From positions 102,376-166,375 of the forward strand of contig JALEOU010000069.1 of NCBI GenBank assembly GCA_022766945.1: DNA of 64,000 bases, given 5' to 3'. Under the pieces are notes generated by a model. The model saw only the letters and a program-made list of their open reading frames with translations. It was not told where the DNA came from and did not search any database. Below, in pieces: positions 17,942 to 27,679 of the stretch. The position numbers were made by a program, and so were the translations under genes. Numbering within the stretch: the stretch's first letter is position 1; the number at the start of each line of letters is the position of its first letter. Origin of the DNA: Fusicatenibacter sp. (GTDB taxonomy: Bacteria > Bacillota > Clostridia > Lachnospirales > Lachnospiraceae).

Positions 17942-18696
17942 ATGAAAAAATCATATCTTTTCTTATCGCCATTGGCCTTTTTACACTTCTCCTTACGATC
18001 TTTCCCATGGAAGTCTCCAAAAAGGAAACGGCCGCTTTCCCGGAAGAGAAACCGCGCGAAGTCGTTGAATCCCGCTCCTGGAATCCGGAGTATTCCCGCT
18101 ATTACACAAGCAACCATGATCGCGCATATCACAGCGATCAGATTATCTACGGACAAGTCACAGACTTTTCCTGTGAAGCAGGCAGAAATTTTATCTTTAC
18201 CTATGAAAAAGTTCAGATTCGGGAGGTACTCCAGGGAGACCTGAACGTAGGAGACACGATTTCCGTAGTAAAATGGAGCGGTGAAGTTACTGTCAGAGAA
18301 ATGATCGACGGAAAGAGAGCTGCCGGACTCGAAGAGGAAGCAGCAGCCTATGAAGAGGAATACAAAGGAAAAGATCTGGATTCTCTCGTTATCCACGACA
18401 GCGGCTACCACGACATCGATTCCGAAATCGGACAGAAATCGGTCTATTTTCTCGAGGAACTCGACTGGGAAGACACCAAAAATCTGTATGCAAGGATTGA
18501 TGCAAGTAAAAGTCAGTATCTGGAAATTTCAGACGGAGTTTTCGAGAGTACCTTCGATGTTTTTAAGGAAAGAACAGATGAGGAAGATTCCGATTCCAGA
18601 GATGCATCAGAGAAACCTTCTCTTTACACACTGGAAGAACTGGTAGAAAGTTTCACCCCGCCGCCGGTTTCTCTTAACATACCGACGGCCGGGTAG
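17942..18696 (+). pseudogene. Unrecognised membrane-anchored protein with apparent one-base frameshift
   Basis: The best ribosome-binding site (AAAGGAG) precedes an ATG at 17942. Its frame continues to 18244 as Arg/Lys/Ser-rich sequence with no recognisable signal. The coding-like downstream frame, which ends at 18696, would become joined to that ATG if the run of six A at 17945-17950 had seven. The joined N-terminus would read MKKIISFLIAIGLFTLLL, an ideal membrane anchor or signal. The exposed part is acidic (EEEAAAYEEEYKGKDLDS) and unlike any family I know. An alternative start at 18007 has no Shine-Dalgarno. Possible causes: phase variation, a true mutation or a base-calling error. Confidence 0.55.
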
Positions 18697-18714
18697 TGAA
18701 ACCCGGCCCTTTTT
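18687..18714 (+). terminator. Intrinsic terminator
   Basis: GGCCGGGT (18687-18694) pairs with ACCCGGCC (18701-18708), followed by a T-run. It overlaps the end of the frameshifted gene. Confidence 0.8.
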
Positions 18715-18757
18715 AAAAAAGCTGCATATCCCACATCTGAGATATACAGCTTTTTTT
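18715..18757. terminator. Second, bidirectional terminator (serves metK)
   Basis: AAAAAAGCTGCATATC (18715-18730) pairs with GATATACAGCTTTTTT (from 18741), with one mismatch. A and T runs on the outer sides suit both strands. The 85 bp from here to metK hold nothing else I could identify. Confidence 0.8.
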
Positions 18758-18842
18758 ATTTTACTTTATACAATGCGTTCGACAAACGAGTCTGACGTTT
18801 TTTTTCGTGCTTTGCACTCCCAAAATCAACGAAAACAATTGT

Positions 18843-20030
18843 TTACAGATATTTCTTCAGTTCTTCTGCTTTATCCAGCTTCTCCCATGGCAGATCCAGA
18901 TCATTTCTGCCGAAGTGACCGTATGCTGCGGTCTGTTTGTAGATCGGACGGCGCAGATCCAGCATCCTGATAATTCCGGCCGGACGCAGGTCAAAGTTCT
19001 CGCGGACGATATCCGTCAGCTTGTTATCGGAAAGTTTTCCGGTGCCGTAGGTATCGATCATGATGGAAGTCGGATGAGCCACACCGATTGCATAGGACAG
19101 CTGCACTTCACACTTATCTGCCAGTCCTGCTGCCACGATATTCTTTGCTACATAGCGGGCAGCATAAGCAGCTGAACGGTCTACCTTCGTGCAGTCCTTG
19201 CCGGAGAACGCTCCGCCGCCGTGACGGGCATATCCGCCATAGGTATCTACGATAATCTTGCGTCCTGTCAGACCGGAATCCCCGTGAGGTCCGCCGATCA
19301 CAAAACGTCCGGTAGGATTAATGAAGAACTTGGTATTTTCGTCAACCATTTCCTGCGGAATAATCTCGTCAAATACATATTTTTTGATATCCTGATGAAT
19401 CTGCTCCTGAGTCACATCCGGGTTATGCTGTGTGGAGAGAACAACTGCATCCAGACGAACCGGCTTTCCGTTCTCATCATACTCCACCGTCACCTGTGTC
19501 TTTCCATCCGGGCGAAGGTAGGGCAGAGTTCCGTCTTTTCTCACCTTTGTTAGCTGACGTGCAAGAAGGTGTGCCATGTAAATCGGATACGGCATATATT
19601 CTTCTGTCTCATTGGAAGCAAATCCAAACATCATACCCTGATCGCCTGCTCCGATCGCATCGATCTCCTCATCACTCATCGTATTCTCTTTTGCTTCCAG
19701 TGCCTTATCAACACCCATCGCGATATCTGCAGACTGCTTGTCAATGGCAGTAATCACAGCGCAGGTATCCGCATCGAAGCCATACTTTGCACGGTCATAA
19801 CCAATCTCACGAACCGTGTCTCTTACGATCTGCTGAAAATCAATATGTGCATTGGAAGTAATCTCTCCCATAACTACAACAAGACCAGTTGTGGTACAGG
19901 TCTCACAGGCCACACGGCTCATGGGATCCTGCGCAAGCAGTGCGTCCAGAATCGCATCGGAAATCTGATCGCAGACTTTATCCGGATGACCTTCGGTAAC
20001 GGATTCGGAAGTAAACAGTCTTTTTTCCAT
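18843..20030 (-). CDS. metK: S-adenosylmethionine synthetase
   Basis: Makes S-adenosylmethionine from methionine and ATP. The 395-residue protein has the three family signatures: [20 protein letters not shown] at the N-terminus, [12 protein letters not shown] in the middle and [18 protein letters not shown] in the C-terminal third, all with catalytic Lys and Asp residues in place. It has its own SAM-I riboswitch leader, so expression should fall when SAM is abundant. It is monocistronic, bounded by a terminator. Confidence 0.98.
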   Translation of the reverse strand: MEKRLFTSESVTEGHPDKVCDQISDAILDALLAQDPMSRVACETCTTTGLVVVMGEITSNAHIDFQQIVRDTVREIGYDRAKYGFDADTCAVITAIDKQSADIAMGVDKALEAKENTMSDEEIDAIGAGDQGMMFGFASNETEEYMPYPIYMAHLLARQLTKVRKDGTLPYLRPDGKTQVTVEYDENGKPVRLDAVVLSTQHNPDVTQEQIHQDIKKYVFDEIIPQEMVDENTKFFINPTGRFVIGGPHGDSGLTGRKIIVDTYGGYARHGGGAFSGKDCTKVDRSAAYAARYVAKNIVAAGLADKCEVQLSYAIGVAHPTSIMIDTYGTGKLSDNKLTDIVRENFDLRPAGIIRMLDLRRPIYKQTAAYGHFGRNDLDLPWEKLDKAEELKKYL

Positions 20031-20136
20031 TCTTATTCTCCTTTTTCTTCTTTTGCTCTTCTTCTCAAAAATTCTATCACGTCGATTTCCCTGTCAATGA
20101 AGCAGCCTGCCTGCAATTGGCTTCACATCTCAGGGT

Positions 20137-20165
20137 AAACAAAAGGCCCGCACAAAAGGCGGACC
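20137..20165 (-). terminator. Riboswitch-controlled terminator before metK
   Basis: On the minus strand GGTCCGC (20165-20159) pairs with GCGGGCC (20151-20145), followed by TTTTGTTT. It lies just 3' of the SAM-I aptamer and is the expression platform. Confidence 0.85.
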
Positions 20166-20186
20166 TGAATAACGATGTTCAAATCC

Positions 20187-20303
20187 CCTTATTGTTCGAA
20201 ATCTTCGCTCAGGCTGGCACCTTCCCATTTTGAACTATCCGGTCAAAACAGGGGTTGCCGTGGTTTCACAGATCCTATGTATCTCCACCACTCTGAATAA
20301 GAG
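20187..20303 (-). promoter_or_regulatory. SAM-I (S-box) riboswitch
   Basis: The minus strand carries the S-box pattern: P1 arm CTTATT (20301-20296) closing on AATAAG (about 20193-20188), then AGAGTGGTGGAGA, a kink-turn region GATCTGTGAAACCAC, CGGCAACC, AAGGTGCCA and CCTGAGCGAAGAT. These match the conserved core of SAM-I aptamers. A terminator follows within 25 bases and metK is the gene controlled, as expected for this class. Ligand-bound aptamer should favour the terminator. Confidence 0.95.
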
Positions 20304-20346
20304 AAAAGCAACTATTGATATTTTTTATTTTCTTTGTTCCTTTGAT

Positions 20347-20375
20347 ACACTACCGCAAAACCCTCTGCTCGTCAA
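20347..20375 (-). promoter_or_regulatory. Probable promoter of the metK leader
   Basis: TTGACG (20375-20370), 17-bp spacer, TAGTGT (20352-20347), about 45 bp upstream of the aptamer. The -10 box is weak. The stretch 20376-20524 upstream holds nothing else I can identify. Confidence 0.5.
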
Positions 20376-20524
20376 GGGTATTTTCCCCAAAAACCATAAA
20401 AATGTAACATTTTCCAAAAACTGTCCCATTTGCAGGATATGATTCCATCGCAAAACTATCCGCTTCTCATTCACGCTTGTATTGTTGTTATCACCCGGAA
20501 AAATGCGAGAATCCTACCATCCAC

Positions 20525-20557
20525 GAAAAAACACCCGAACATTTTCGTCCGGGTGCT
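20525..20557 (-). terminator. Terminator of the phosphoketolase gene
   Basis: Minus-strand CACCCGGAC (20555-20547) pairs with GTTCGGGTG (20540-20532), followed by six T. Confidence 0.9.
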
Positions 20558-20640
20558 TTAATATAAATCTTAAATCAGATCAAACTTCGAAATTTTCTGT
20601 GATTTGCAGACGTTTCGTTGCCGTACAGGAAGTCTCTCTT

Positions 20641-23013
20641 TTAGTGCCACTCCCAGTTCCGTACTTCTTCCAGATCCTGGCCATACTCGGCAATGTACTG
20701 TTTGTGCTCGATCAGCTTATCATTCATCTTCTGAATCAGATGAGAGCCTTTATTGCCCAGCTGCGGCAGATGCATAATCACATCCTTTACCAGATTGAAC
20801 CGGTCGATCTGGTTCTGTACACGCATATCGAACGGGGTCGTGATGGTACCTTCCTCCAGGTATCCGTGAACAGACATGTTGTGATTATGACGCTCAAAGG
20901 TCAGCTCATGAATCAGTGTCGGATATCCGTGGAATGCAAAGATGACCGGTTTGTCCTTGGTGAACAGAGCATCGTACTCACGGTCACTCAGACCATGCGG
21001 ATGTCTGGACTCAGACTCCAGTTTGAACAGGTCTACCACATTGATGACACGGATCTTCAGATCCGGCATCTCGTCACGCAGAATGGTAACTGCAGCCATA
21101 ACCTCCAGAGTCGGGGTATCACCGCAGGCAGCCAGTACAACATCCGGCTCTTCCCCTGCATCATTGCTTGCCCAATCCCAGATGCTGACACCCTGTGTGC
21201 AGTGCTTAACTGCCTGCTCCATCGTCAGCCACTGGCAGCTCGGATGCTTGGATGCCACGATTGCATTTACATAATTCTTGCTCTTGATACAGTGATCAAA
21301 ACAGGACAACAGACAGTTGGTATCCGGCGGCAGATACATACGTACCACATCTGCTTTCTTATTGGCGATGTGATCCAGAAATCCCGGATCCTGATGTGTA
21401 AATCCGTTATGATCCTGCTGCCATACGTTGGATGTCAGAATAAAGTTCAAAGATGCAATCGGCTGTCTCCAGGAAAGCTGGTTGCAGACTTTCAGCCATT
21501 TTGCATGCTGTGCAGCCATGGAGTCTACAATGCGGATAAATGCCTCATAGCTTGCGAAGAAGCCGTGACGTCCGGTCAGCAGATAGCCTTCCAGCCAGCC
21601 TTCGCACATATGCTCGCTGAGCATACCATCCATGATACGTCCGTTTCTTGCCAGATGATCATCATTCTCCACAAGTCCTGCATTCCAGTCACGATCCGTA
21701 GCTTCAAACGCACGGTACAGACGGTTGGACATAGACTCGTCCGGTCCAAAAATACGGAAGTTCTTATTCTCTTCATTCAGACGGAAAATATCACGCACAT
21801 ATCCGCCAAGTTCGATCATATCCTGTGCCTTTGTCTTTCCGGGAACTACCTCAATACCGTAATCGCGGAAATCCGGCAGACGCAGGTCTTTGAGCAGTTT
21901 ACCACCGTTAGCGTGCGGATTTGCACCCATGCGCGCATCACCCTTCGGGCAAAGTTCTGCGATTTCCTCTTTGATACGTCCGTTCTCATCAAACAGTTCT
22001 TCCGGATGGTAGCTCAGCAGCCACTCACGCAGCTGATCCAGATGCTCTGGTTTCTCCATCGTCATTGGAACCTGGTGAGCACGGAAAGTACCTTCGATCT
22101 GCTGTCCGTCCACCACCTTCGGGCCTGTCCATCCCTTTGGTGTGCGCAGAACGATCATCGGCCATACCGGTCTCTCCGGATTGTTATTTTCACGTGCACT
22201 TTTCTGAATTGCCTTGATTTCCTCGATTACGACGTCCATGGTCTCTGCCATCTTGCGGTGCATGGTCATCGGATCATCTCCCTCTACGAAATAAGCCTTC
22301 CAGCCACAGCCCTTGAAGAATGCCTCTACCTCTTCTTTCGGCATACGCGCAAACAGGGTCGGGTTGCTGATCTTGTATCCGTTCAGGTTCATGATCGGAA
22401 GAACAGCTCCGTCTGTGATCGGATTCAGGAACTTGTTGGACTGCCAGGAAGTAGCCAGCGGGCCTGTCTCCGCCTCACCATCGCCAACGACAGCGACAGC
22501 GATCAGTTCCGGATTATCGAACACAGCACCAAACGCATGCGCGATGGAATAACCCAGTTCACCACCCTCGTTGATGGAACCGGGTGTTTCCGGTGCGCAG
22601 TGACTCGGTACTCCACAGGGGAAAGAGAACTGTTTAAACATCTTCTTCATTCCCTCTTCATCCTGGCTGATGTTCGGATACACTTCACTGTAGGATCCTT
22701 CCAGATAAGTATTGGAAATCTGGAAGTTTCCGCCATGTCCCGGGCCGGAAATGTAGATCATATCCAGGTCATACCGTTTGATGACACGGTTGCAGTGGGT
22801 CCATACAAAGTTCTGTCCCGGTACAGTTCCCCAGTGTCCGACAATTTTTTTCTTTACGTGCTCCATGGTCAGCGGCTCGCGCAGCAGCGGATTATCCAGA
22901 AGATACAGCTGACCTGCAGACAGATAATTCGCTGCACGCCAGTACGCATTCATCTTCTCCAGCATTTCGTCGCAAAGCGGCTGCTTCTCAAGACAAGTTG
23001 TTACTTCGCTCAT
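20641..23013 (-). CDS. xfp: Xylulose-5-phosphate/fructose-6-phosphate phosphoketolase
   Basis: Thiamine-diphosphate enzyme splitting xylulose-5-P or fructose-6-P with phosphate into acetyl phosphate plus glyceraldehyde-3-P or erythrose-4-P. About 790 residues, the family length. Segments typical of the family: [51 protein letters not shown] (cofactor-binding GDG motif), TPKGWTGP and [18 protein letters not shown]. The start at 23013 follows AAAGGAG. It is monocistronic with its own promoter and terminator. It allows pentoses and hexoses from the nearby glycan genes to be routed to acetate with extra ATP. Confidence 0.96.
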   Translation of the reverse strand: MSEVTTCLEKQPLCDEMLEKMNAYWRAANYLSAGQLYLLDNPLLREPLTMEHVKKKIVGHWGTVPGQNFVWTHCNRVIKRYDLDMIYISGPGHGGNFQISNTYLEGSYSEVYPNISQDEEGMKKMFKQFSFPCGVPSHCAPETPGSINEGGELGYSIAHAFGAVFDNPELIAVAVVGDGEAETGPLATSWQSNKFLNPITDGAVLPIMNLNGYKISNPTLFARMPKEEVEAFFKGCGWKAYFVEGDDPMTMHRKMAETMDVVIEEIKAIQKSARENNNPERPVWPMIVLRTPKGWTGPKVVDGQQIEGTFRAHQVPMTMEKPEHLDQLREWLLSYHPEELFDENGRIKEEIAELCPKGDARMGANPHANGGKLLKDLRLPDFRDYGIEVVPGKTKAQDMIELGGYVRDIFRLNEENKNFRIFGPDESMSNRLYRAFEATDRDWNAGLVENDDHLARNGRIMDGMLSEHMCEGWLEGYLLTGRHGFFASYEAFIRIVDSMAAQHAKWLKVCNQLSWRQPIASLNFILTSNVWQQDHNGFTHQDPGFLDHIANKKADVVRMYLPPDTNCLLSCFDHCIKSKNYVNAIVASKHPSCQWLTMEQAVKHCTQGVSIWDWASNDAGEEPDVVLAACGDTPTLEVMAAVTILRDEMPDLKIRVINVVDLFKLESESRHPHGLSDREYDALFTKDKPVIFAFHGYPTLIHELTFERHNHNMSVHGYLEEGTITTPFDMRVQNQIDRFNLVKDVIMHLPQLGNKGSHLIQKMNDKLIEHKQYIAEYGQDLEEVRNWEWH

Positions 23014-23056
23014 AAGAAACTCCTTTCCTCTTGTTCGTTCCTTTTTTAACAATCTC

Positions 23057-23085
23057 ATCTTATAACTTGTCCCTTATTTGCACAA
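23057..23085 (-). promoter_or_regulatory. Promoter of the phosphoketolase gene
   Basis: TTGTGC (23085-23080), 17-bp spacer, TAAGAT (23062-23057), 44 bp before the ATG. Confidence 0.6.
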
Positions 23086-23212
23086 CTTATTTTTTGCTCT
23101 TTTATGCCGTTTTTTTATCGCATTTTGCGAACTTTCTGTTCTATTGTTTAATGGTTGAACAAATTAGCCTGCCCGTGTCATGTTCTCTCAAACCTCAATC
23201 TTTTTCTCTTTA

Positions 23213-23257
23213 CAGCAAAACAGACCGGCAGGATTACGCTCCTGATACCGGTCTGTT
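23213..23257 (-). terminator. Terminator of murA
   Basis: AACAGACCGG (minus strand 23257-23248) pairs with CCGGTCTGTT (23228-23219), with a second stem CAGGA/TCCTG inside, followed by TTTT. Confidence 0.85.
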
Positions 23258-23282
23258 CGTTTTTCATTTTGTATGTTCTAAA

Positions 23283-24572
23283 CTATGCCCTCAGCTTAAA
23301 TTTCCGAAGTTCTTTCTCACTGTTCACACGCTCAATCTCTGCTCCAAGCATACGCAGCTTTCCGTCAAAATTCTCATATCCGCGAAGGATGTAGACAATA
23401 TCATCCACTACCGTCACGCCCTCTGCCGCAAGTCCGGCAATCACAAGAGCTGCTCCCGCCCGAAGATCCGGCGCAGATACTTCTGCTCCCGTCAGGCGCT
23501 CTACGCCATCGATAATGGCGGTATTTCCTTCGACCTTGATGCTTGCCCCCATTCTGGCAAGCTCGTCCACATACTTAAAACGATTTTCGAAAATCGTCTC
23601 GGTCACGATACTGGTCCCGTTTGCCAAAGCCAGTGTCACAGCGATCTGTGGCTGCATGTCGGTCGGATAACCGGGATACGGCTGTGTCTTTACATGAGTT
23701 CTGCCGAGACGTCTGCTGGCACTGACACGAATGGCATCATCAAATTCTTCCACATCACAGCCAATCTCTTCGAGTTTCGCGGTTGTCGCCTCCAGATGCT
23801 TTGGGATCACATTCTTAATCAGAATATCACCTTTTGTTGCCGCTGCCGCAAACATAAATGTTCCCGCCTCTATCATATCCGGTACGATCGAATAGCAGGT
23901 TCCGTGAAGTGATTCCACACCTCTGATCCGAATGACATCGGTGCCTGCACCCTTGATATTTGCCCCCATGCTGTTAAGGAAGTTGGCCACATCCACTACA
24001 TGAGGCTCTTTCGCCGCATTTTCAATCGTTGTGTTGCCGCGGGCCATGGAGGCTGCCATCATAATATTGATCGTTGCCCCTACCGAAGCCATATCAAGGA
24101 AGATGTGACTTCCATGCAGATCAGCCGCGCTCGCCACAATCGCACCGTGACTGATACGAACCGATGCGCCCAGCGCTCGGAATCCTTTCAGGTGCTGGTC
24201 AATCGGACGACTTCCGATATTGCAGCCGCCCGGAAGCGGCACTTCTGCTTTCTTATACTTTCCAAGCAAAGCTCCCAGCAGATAATAGGAAGCTCTGATT
24301 TTCTTTATATATTCATAATCAACACTGAGTCCGCCGATGGTAGATGCATTCATTCGCACGGTATGGCGGTCAATCCGCTCAACCGTTGCACCAATCTCCG
24401 AGATTGCCTCCAAAAGTACGTTAATATCACTGACATCCGGCAGATTCTCAATGAGTACTGTCTCATCTGTCATGATTGCAGCCGTAAGAATCGCAAGCGC
24501 TGCGTTTTTGGCTCCCCCAATTTCCACTTCGCCCACAAGAGGATTGCCTCCTCTGATCACATACTGTTCCAT
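23283..24572 (-). CDS. murA: UDP-N-acetylglucosamine 1-carboxyvinyltransferase
   Basis: First committed step of peptidoglycan synthesis: transfers enolpyruvate from PEP to UDP-GlcNAc. The 429 residues include the substrate-binding GGAKNAAL (Lys22, Asn23) and the active-site loop LPGGCNIGSRPIDQHL with the fosfomycin-target Cys117. RTHVKTQPYPGYPTDMQPQ matches the family's C-terminal domain. The terminal tail (KKELRKFKLRA-like) is a Lachnospiraceae-style extension. The leader is about 200 nt long. Confidence 0.95.
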   Translation of the reverse strand: MEQYVIRGGNPLVGEVEIGGAKNAALAILTAAIMTDETVLIENLPDVSDINVLLEAISEIGATVERIDRHTVRMNASTIGGLSVDYEYIKKIRASYYLLGALLGKYKKAEVPLPGGCNIGSRPIDQHLKGFRALGASVRISHGAIVASAADLHGSHIFLDMASVGATINIMMAASMARGNTTIENAAKEPHVVDVANFLNSMGANIKGAGTDVIRIRGVESLHGTCYSIVPDMIEAGTFMFAAAATKGDILIKNVIPKHLEATTAKLEEIGCDVEEFDDAIRVSASRRLGRTHVKTQPYPGYPTDMQPQIAVTLALANGTSIVTETIFENRFKYVDELARMGASIKVEGNTAIIDGVERLTGAEVSAPDLRAGAALVIAGLAAEGVTVVDDIVYILRGYENFDGKLRMLGAEIERVNSEKELRKFKLRA

Positions 24573-24779
24573 AAGTTCACCTCATGATTTTCTTTTTCAT
24601 ACTGTTATACAGCGAACAGCCAAAAAGCTGCCTTAAATAAAACCATTCCTCAATAATCCCTTATAATTGAAACGATTCCGCCAATCCGTGAATCGTTCTC
24701 TGTCGTTCTTCTGTTGATATCCGATTCTGATGTACAAACCAGGCAAATCCTTCCCCGCGGATCCAACCGGCTTTCTTCT

Positions 24780-24808
24780 ATCTTAACTCAATTCTAATAC
24801 TTTGTAAA
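24780..24808 (-). promoter_or_regulatory. Promoter and long leader of murA
   Basis: TTTACA (24808-24803), 17-bp spacer, TAAGAT (24785-24780). Transcription would start about 200 bp before the murA ATG. The leader contains an exact 8-bp inverted repeat (AACGATTC/GAATCGTT, about 24,669-24,695). I do not recognise a known riboswitch in it. Confidence 0.65.
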
Positions 24809-24923
24809 CAAAATTTAAGATTTTCTCTCTCATACCGGGCAGACGTTCCTGTTCAGAGGTCACACGAAACAGCTGTGCAAAAATAGTATCTCGTAAACAG
24901 ACCCTTGAAAAACGCCGGTCCTT

Positions 24924-24996
24924 AATGAGCTGGGCTTGATAAAGACCAGCGAATTTAGTACCGCTGCGTTTTGAAGGAGCGCAAGCGCGTCTGCGT
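24924..24996. other. Structured intergenic segment next to the dispersed repeat
   Basis: The stretch between the murA promoter and the 55-bp repeat holds short inverted repeats (GCTGG/CCAGC; GCGC-AA-GCGC) and appears continuous with the repeat. No coding frame is convincing. It may be the rest of the same repetitive element; the second copy lacks it. Confidence 0.35.
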
Positions 24997-25037
24997 CGAG
25001 ATCTATTATCTGCACAGCGTCCGTTGCCATCTGAACA
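24983..25037 (-). repeat. Dispersed 55-bp repeat, copy 1
   Basis: Fifty-five bases here match the reverse complement of 56,650-56,704 at 51 positions, with no gaps. The conserved core includes GCGTCTGCGTCGAGATCT and GTCCGTTGC. It lies 16 bp after the aroK stop codon. No gene or tRNA matches it. Confidence 0.8.
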
Positions 25038-25053
25038 ATAACTGGGCAGACAG

Positions 25054-25554
25054 TTACAGGATTGCGTCCCGGATTGCCTGCAATGTGGCTTCTATGTCTT
25101 TATTTTCCTCATCTACGACGATGTCCGCATACTGTTCGTAAAGACGGATTCTCTCCTCATAGAGATCTTTCAGCGTCTGTCCCTCTTTCAGTACGACTCC
25201 GCGCCCTCTTAAGTTTCCCAGTCTCTTTTTCAGCGCTTCGTAGGAAAGTTTCAGATAGACGATGGTGCCGATTTCCTGAAAGTGTTCCATCGCTTCTTTC
25301 CCATAAATCACACTGCCTCCAGGAGCAATCACACAGCGATCCGCTTCCAGACCAGCATTCACTTCATTTTCAATCTCCAGGAATCTCTCGTCTCCTTCCT
25401 GTGCGATGATCTCCCGGAGCAGTCGTTTCTCTCTTTTCTGGATCACAAGATCCGTATCTACAAACTCATATCCCAGAGTCTTGGCCAAAATGACACCGAT
25501 GCTGCTTTTGCCCACACCGGGCATGCCTATTAATATAATATTCCTTTTGTTCAA
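25054..25554 (-). CDS. aroK: Shikimate kinase
   Basis: Phosphorylates shikimate at O3 in the chorismate pathway. The 166-residue protein has the P-loop LIGMPGVGKSSIG, the DTDLVIQ motif (Mg and shikimate contact), DERFLEIENEV containing the shikimate-binding Arg, APGGSVIY, and a lid-region Arg in GNLRGRGVV. Its length is typical. It has a strong promoter of its own, and no other aromatic-pathway genes lie nearby, so it is scattered from the pathway. Confidence 0.92.
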   Translation of the reverse strand: MNKRNIILIGMPGVGKSSIGVILAKTLGYEFVDTDLVIQKREKRLLREIIAQEGDERFLEIENEVNAGLEADRCVIAPGGSVIYGKEAMEHFQEIGTIVYLKLSYEALKKRLGNLRGRGVVLKEGQTLKDLYEERIRLYEQYADIVVDEENKDIEATLQAIRDAIL

Positions 25555-25643
25555 ATCTATACCTCCAAATTCTTAACCTGGTGAAGCATTGGTTACAGAG
25601 AACATACCCATACGATGTGGCTTCACGTTATAGAACGGGGTAT

Positions 25644-25672
25644 AGTATAGCATTCGTCTGCTGCTTTGTCAA
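25644..25672 (-). promoter_or_regulatory. Strong sigma-A promoter of aroK
   Basis: Perfect TTGACA (25672-25667), 17-bp spacer, TATACT (25649-25644), 90 bp before the ATG. Confidence 0.85.
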
Positions 25673-25690
25673 AGGCCGCTGCTCTTCCGC

Positions 25691-25740
25691 AAAAAAACGT
25701 CTTTGAATCCTTCCTTTTTGCGAATGATTCAAAGACGTTT
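25691..25740 (-). terminator. Terminator of ABC transporter operon 1
   Basis: AAACGTCTTTGAATC (minus 25740-25726) pairs exactly with GATTCAAAGACGTTT (25709-25695), followed by seven T in total. Confidence 0.92.
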
Positions 25741-25771
25741 CTCTTATCGTCACACTATAATAAACAAATGA

Positions 25772-26659
25772 TTACTCTTTTACTGCGCCCAGCGTAATAC
25801 CGGTAACAAAGTATTTCTGAAGGAACGGGTAAACAATCAGCATCGGAATCATCGCGATGAATACTTTTGCAGCCTCCAGAGATTTGTTGGAGTTGGCTGC
25901 CAGCTGAACATACTGTTCTGTCGTCAGTGTAACACCTACCGGAATCTGAACCGTAATCTGACGGATGTAAGTCTGCAGAGGATAATTGCTCTCCTTATTC
26001 ATCAAAACCAGGCCCTGGAAATACTCATTCCAATAACCTACGGAAGTAAACAACACGATTGTTGCAATAACCGGTTTGGAACAGGGAACTACGATCTGCC
26101 AGAGGATACGCCAGGGACCGGCACCGTCCACCCGGGCGGCTTCCTCCAGATCCGACGGAATTCCGCGGAAGAAATTCATCATCAGAATAACATTGAATAC
26201 CGGAACAGAACCGGACAAAACCAGCGCTGCCATCGTATCGATCAGGCCGTAATTTTTAACGGTAATGAACCACGGAATCGTACCGCCGTTAAACAGCATA
26301 CAGAAAATCAGAACCCACATGAGGACGTTTCTCGGAGCATACTCTCTCTTGTTCTTGGAGAGCGGGTATGCCATCATAATCAGAACCAGCATCGTCCAGA
26401 CAGTACCGAATACCACTCGTTTTACGGAAATCCAGAAGGAATTCCAGAATGCATCATCGCCCATGATCAGGTTATAGGACTTCAGATTGAATCCAATCGG
26501 GTAAATTGTTACCAGTCCGCCCTCAGCTGCCACTTTCGAGGAAAGAGACACACACAGCGTATACCACAGCGGATAAAAGCAGCTGAATGCCAATACGACC
26601 AGGATGATGGCATTTATGACTTTAAACAACTTTGAACCAAAGCTTTTGCTTTCTATCAT
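25772..26659 (-). CDS. Sugar ABC transporter permease, LplC type (transporter 1)
   Basis: A 295-residue inner-membrane permease of the CUT1/LplC class, with about six membrane helices (first: VINAIILVVLAFSCFYPLWY). The ATPase-contacting EAA loop reads LEEAARVDGAGPWRILWQ. The C-terminus KYFVTGITLGAVKE is characteristic of the class. It follows its partner permease with 17 bp between them. No ATPase gene is in the operon, so a shared MsmX/UgpC-type ATPase encoded elsewhere is expected. The imported sugar is unknown. Confidence 0.9.
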   Translation of the reverse strand: MIESKSFGSKLFKVINAIILVVLAFSCFYPLWYTLCVSLSSKVAAEGGLVTIYPIGFNLKSYNLIMGDDAFWNSFWISVKRVVFGTVWTMLVLIMMAYPLSKNKREYAPRNVLMWVLIFCMLFNGGTIPWFITVKNYGLIDTMAALVLSGSVPVFNVILMMNFFRGIPSDLEEAARVDGAGPWRILWQIVVPCSKPVIATIVLFTSVGYWNEYFQGLVLMNKESNYPLQTYIRQITVQIPVGVTLTTEQYVQLAANSNKSLEAAKVFIAMIPMLIVYPFLQKYFVTGITLGAVKE

Positions 26660-26676
26660 AAAATATTACCTCCTCC

Positions 26677-27585
26677 TTAGAAAATACTGTAATCAGCAAA
26701 CTTATATGCCAGTGTATAGGACACAACAACCAGTACAAAACTTACCACAGACTTAAACAGACCTGCTGCAGTAGCCAGTGAGAACTGCATGTTCGTAATA
26801 CCGACACGATATACATAAGTATCCAGAATATCACCGGTCTCCATAACCAGCTGATTGTACATGTTGAATACCTGGTCGAAACCTGCATTCAGCACGTTGC
26901 CCATAGCCAGTGTACAGAGCAGAACAACCGTCGGAATCAGACCCGGCAGAGTGATATGCCACATCCGTTTCCAGCGTCCTGCACCATCAATAGCAGCCGC
27001 CTCATAGAGATTGGGGCTGATACCGGTCAATGCTGCCAGATAAATAACTGCATTGTAACCGAACTCTTTCCAGACATCGGTTCCGATTACAAGTCCTTTG
27101 AATGTCTCCGGAATCGTCATCAGCAGCAGTTTATCCATACCAAGTGCGGTACGTACTGTATTGAAGATACCGTTGGAGCCGAGAATATTGGAAATAATGT
27201 TTGCCAGAATAACCCAGGATACGAAGTGAGGAAGATATACGATGGTCTGAACCGTCTTTTTAAACTTCATATTTTTCACTTCATTCAGAAGCAGGGCAAA
27301 GATCAGCGGCACTATAATATTCAGTATAACCTTGGATACTGCAATAACCAGTGTGTTCCACAGTGCACGCTTTGCGTCCGGAATCACCCACAAATACTCA
27401 AACCATTTCAATCCGACCCATTTTGAACCAAACCATCCCTTGCTTGGATTGTAATCCTGGAATGCCATAACAATTCCGACCATCGGAACGATCGAAAACA
27501 GGAAAAGCCAGATATATCCGGGAAGTACCATCAAGGTATAGTGGAAGCTGTTTGATTTCCCGATACTGCGTTTCTTTTTTTTCAA
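26677..27585 (-). CDS. Sugar ABC transporter permease, LplB type (transporter 1)
   Basis: A 302-residue permease with six predicted helices (first: YTLMVLPGYIWLFLFSIVPM). The EAA loop is YEAAAIDGAGRWKRMWHITL. The basic N-terminus (MKKKKRSIGKS) is cytoplasmic. It lies between the binding-protein gene and the LplC-type permease. Together they form a complete ATPase-less importer. Confidence 0.9.
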   Translation of the reverse strand: MKKKKRSIGKSNSFHYTLMVLPGYIWLFLFSIVPMVGIVMAFQDYNPSKGWFGSKWVGLKWFEYLWVIPDAKRALWNTLVIAVSKVILNIIVPLIFALLLNEVKNMKFKKTVQTIVYLPHFVSWVILANIISNILGSNGIFNTVRTALGMDKLLLMTIPETFKGLVIGTDVWKEFGYNAVIYLAALTGISPNLYEAAAIDGAGRWKRMWHITLPGLIPTVVLLCTLAMGNVLNAGFDQVFNMYNQLVMETGDILDTYVYRVGITNMQFSLATAAGLFKSVVSFVLVVVSYTLAYKFADYSIF

Positions 27586-27622
27586 AGTCTGCGCCTCCTT
27601 TGATGTTCGTTTCGATAAAATC

Positions 27623-27649
27623 GGGGCACAGGGTCCAGCCCTGTGCCCC
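27623..27649 (-). promoter_or_regulatory. Intercistronic hairpin after the solute-binding protein gene
   Basis: GGGGCACAGGG and CCCTGTGCCCC form an exact 11-bp stem with a 5-base loop (27634-27638). The following GATTTTATC is only moderately T-rich. Such hairpins often let the binding protein be made in excess over the permeases. Confidence 0.7.
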
Positions 27650-27679
27650 TCTCTTATTGTTCTTTATGTACCGTGTCCT

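Noticed and set aside
17545..18411. A 288-codon minus-strand frame with hydrophobic parts
   Set aside because: It lies antisense across the AraC gene and the frameshifted gene, with no ribosome-binding site and no family likeness.
20482..23049. An 855-codon open frame on the plus strand
   Set aside because: It runs antisense through the whole phosphoketolase gene, which has clear family motifs, promoter, ribosome-binding site and terminator. The antisense product looks like nothing known.
24573..24780. A riboswitch in the long murA leader
   Set aside because: Only a short inverted repeat was found; no known aptamer core could be matched.
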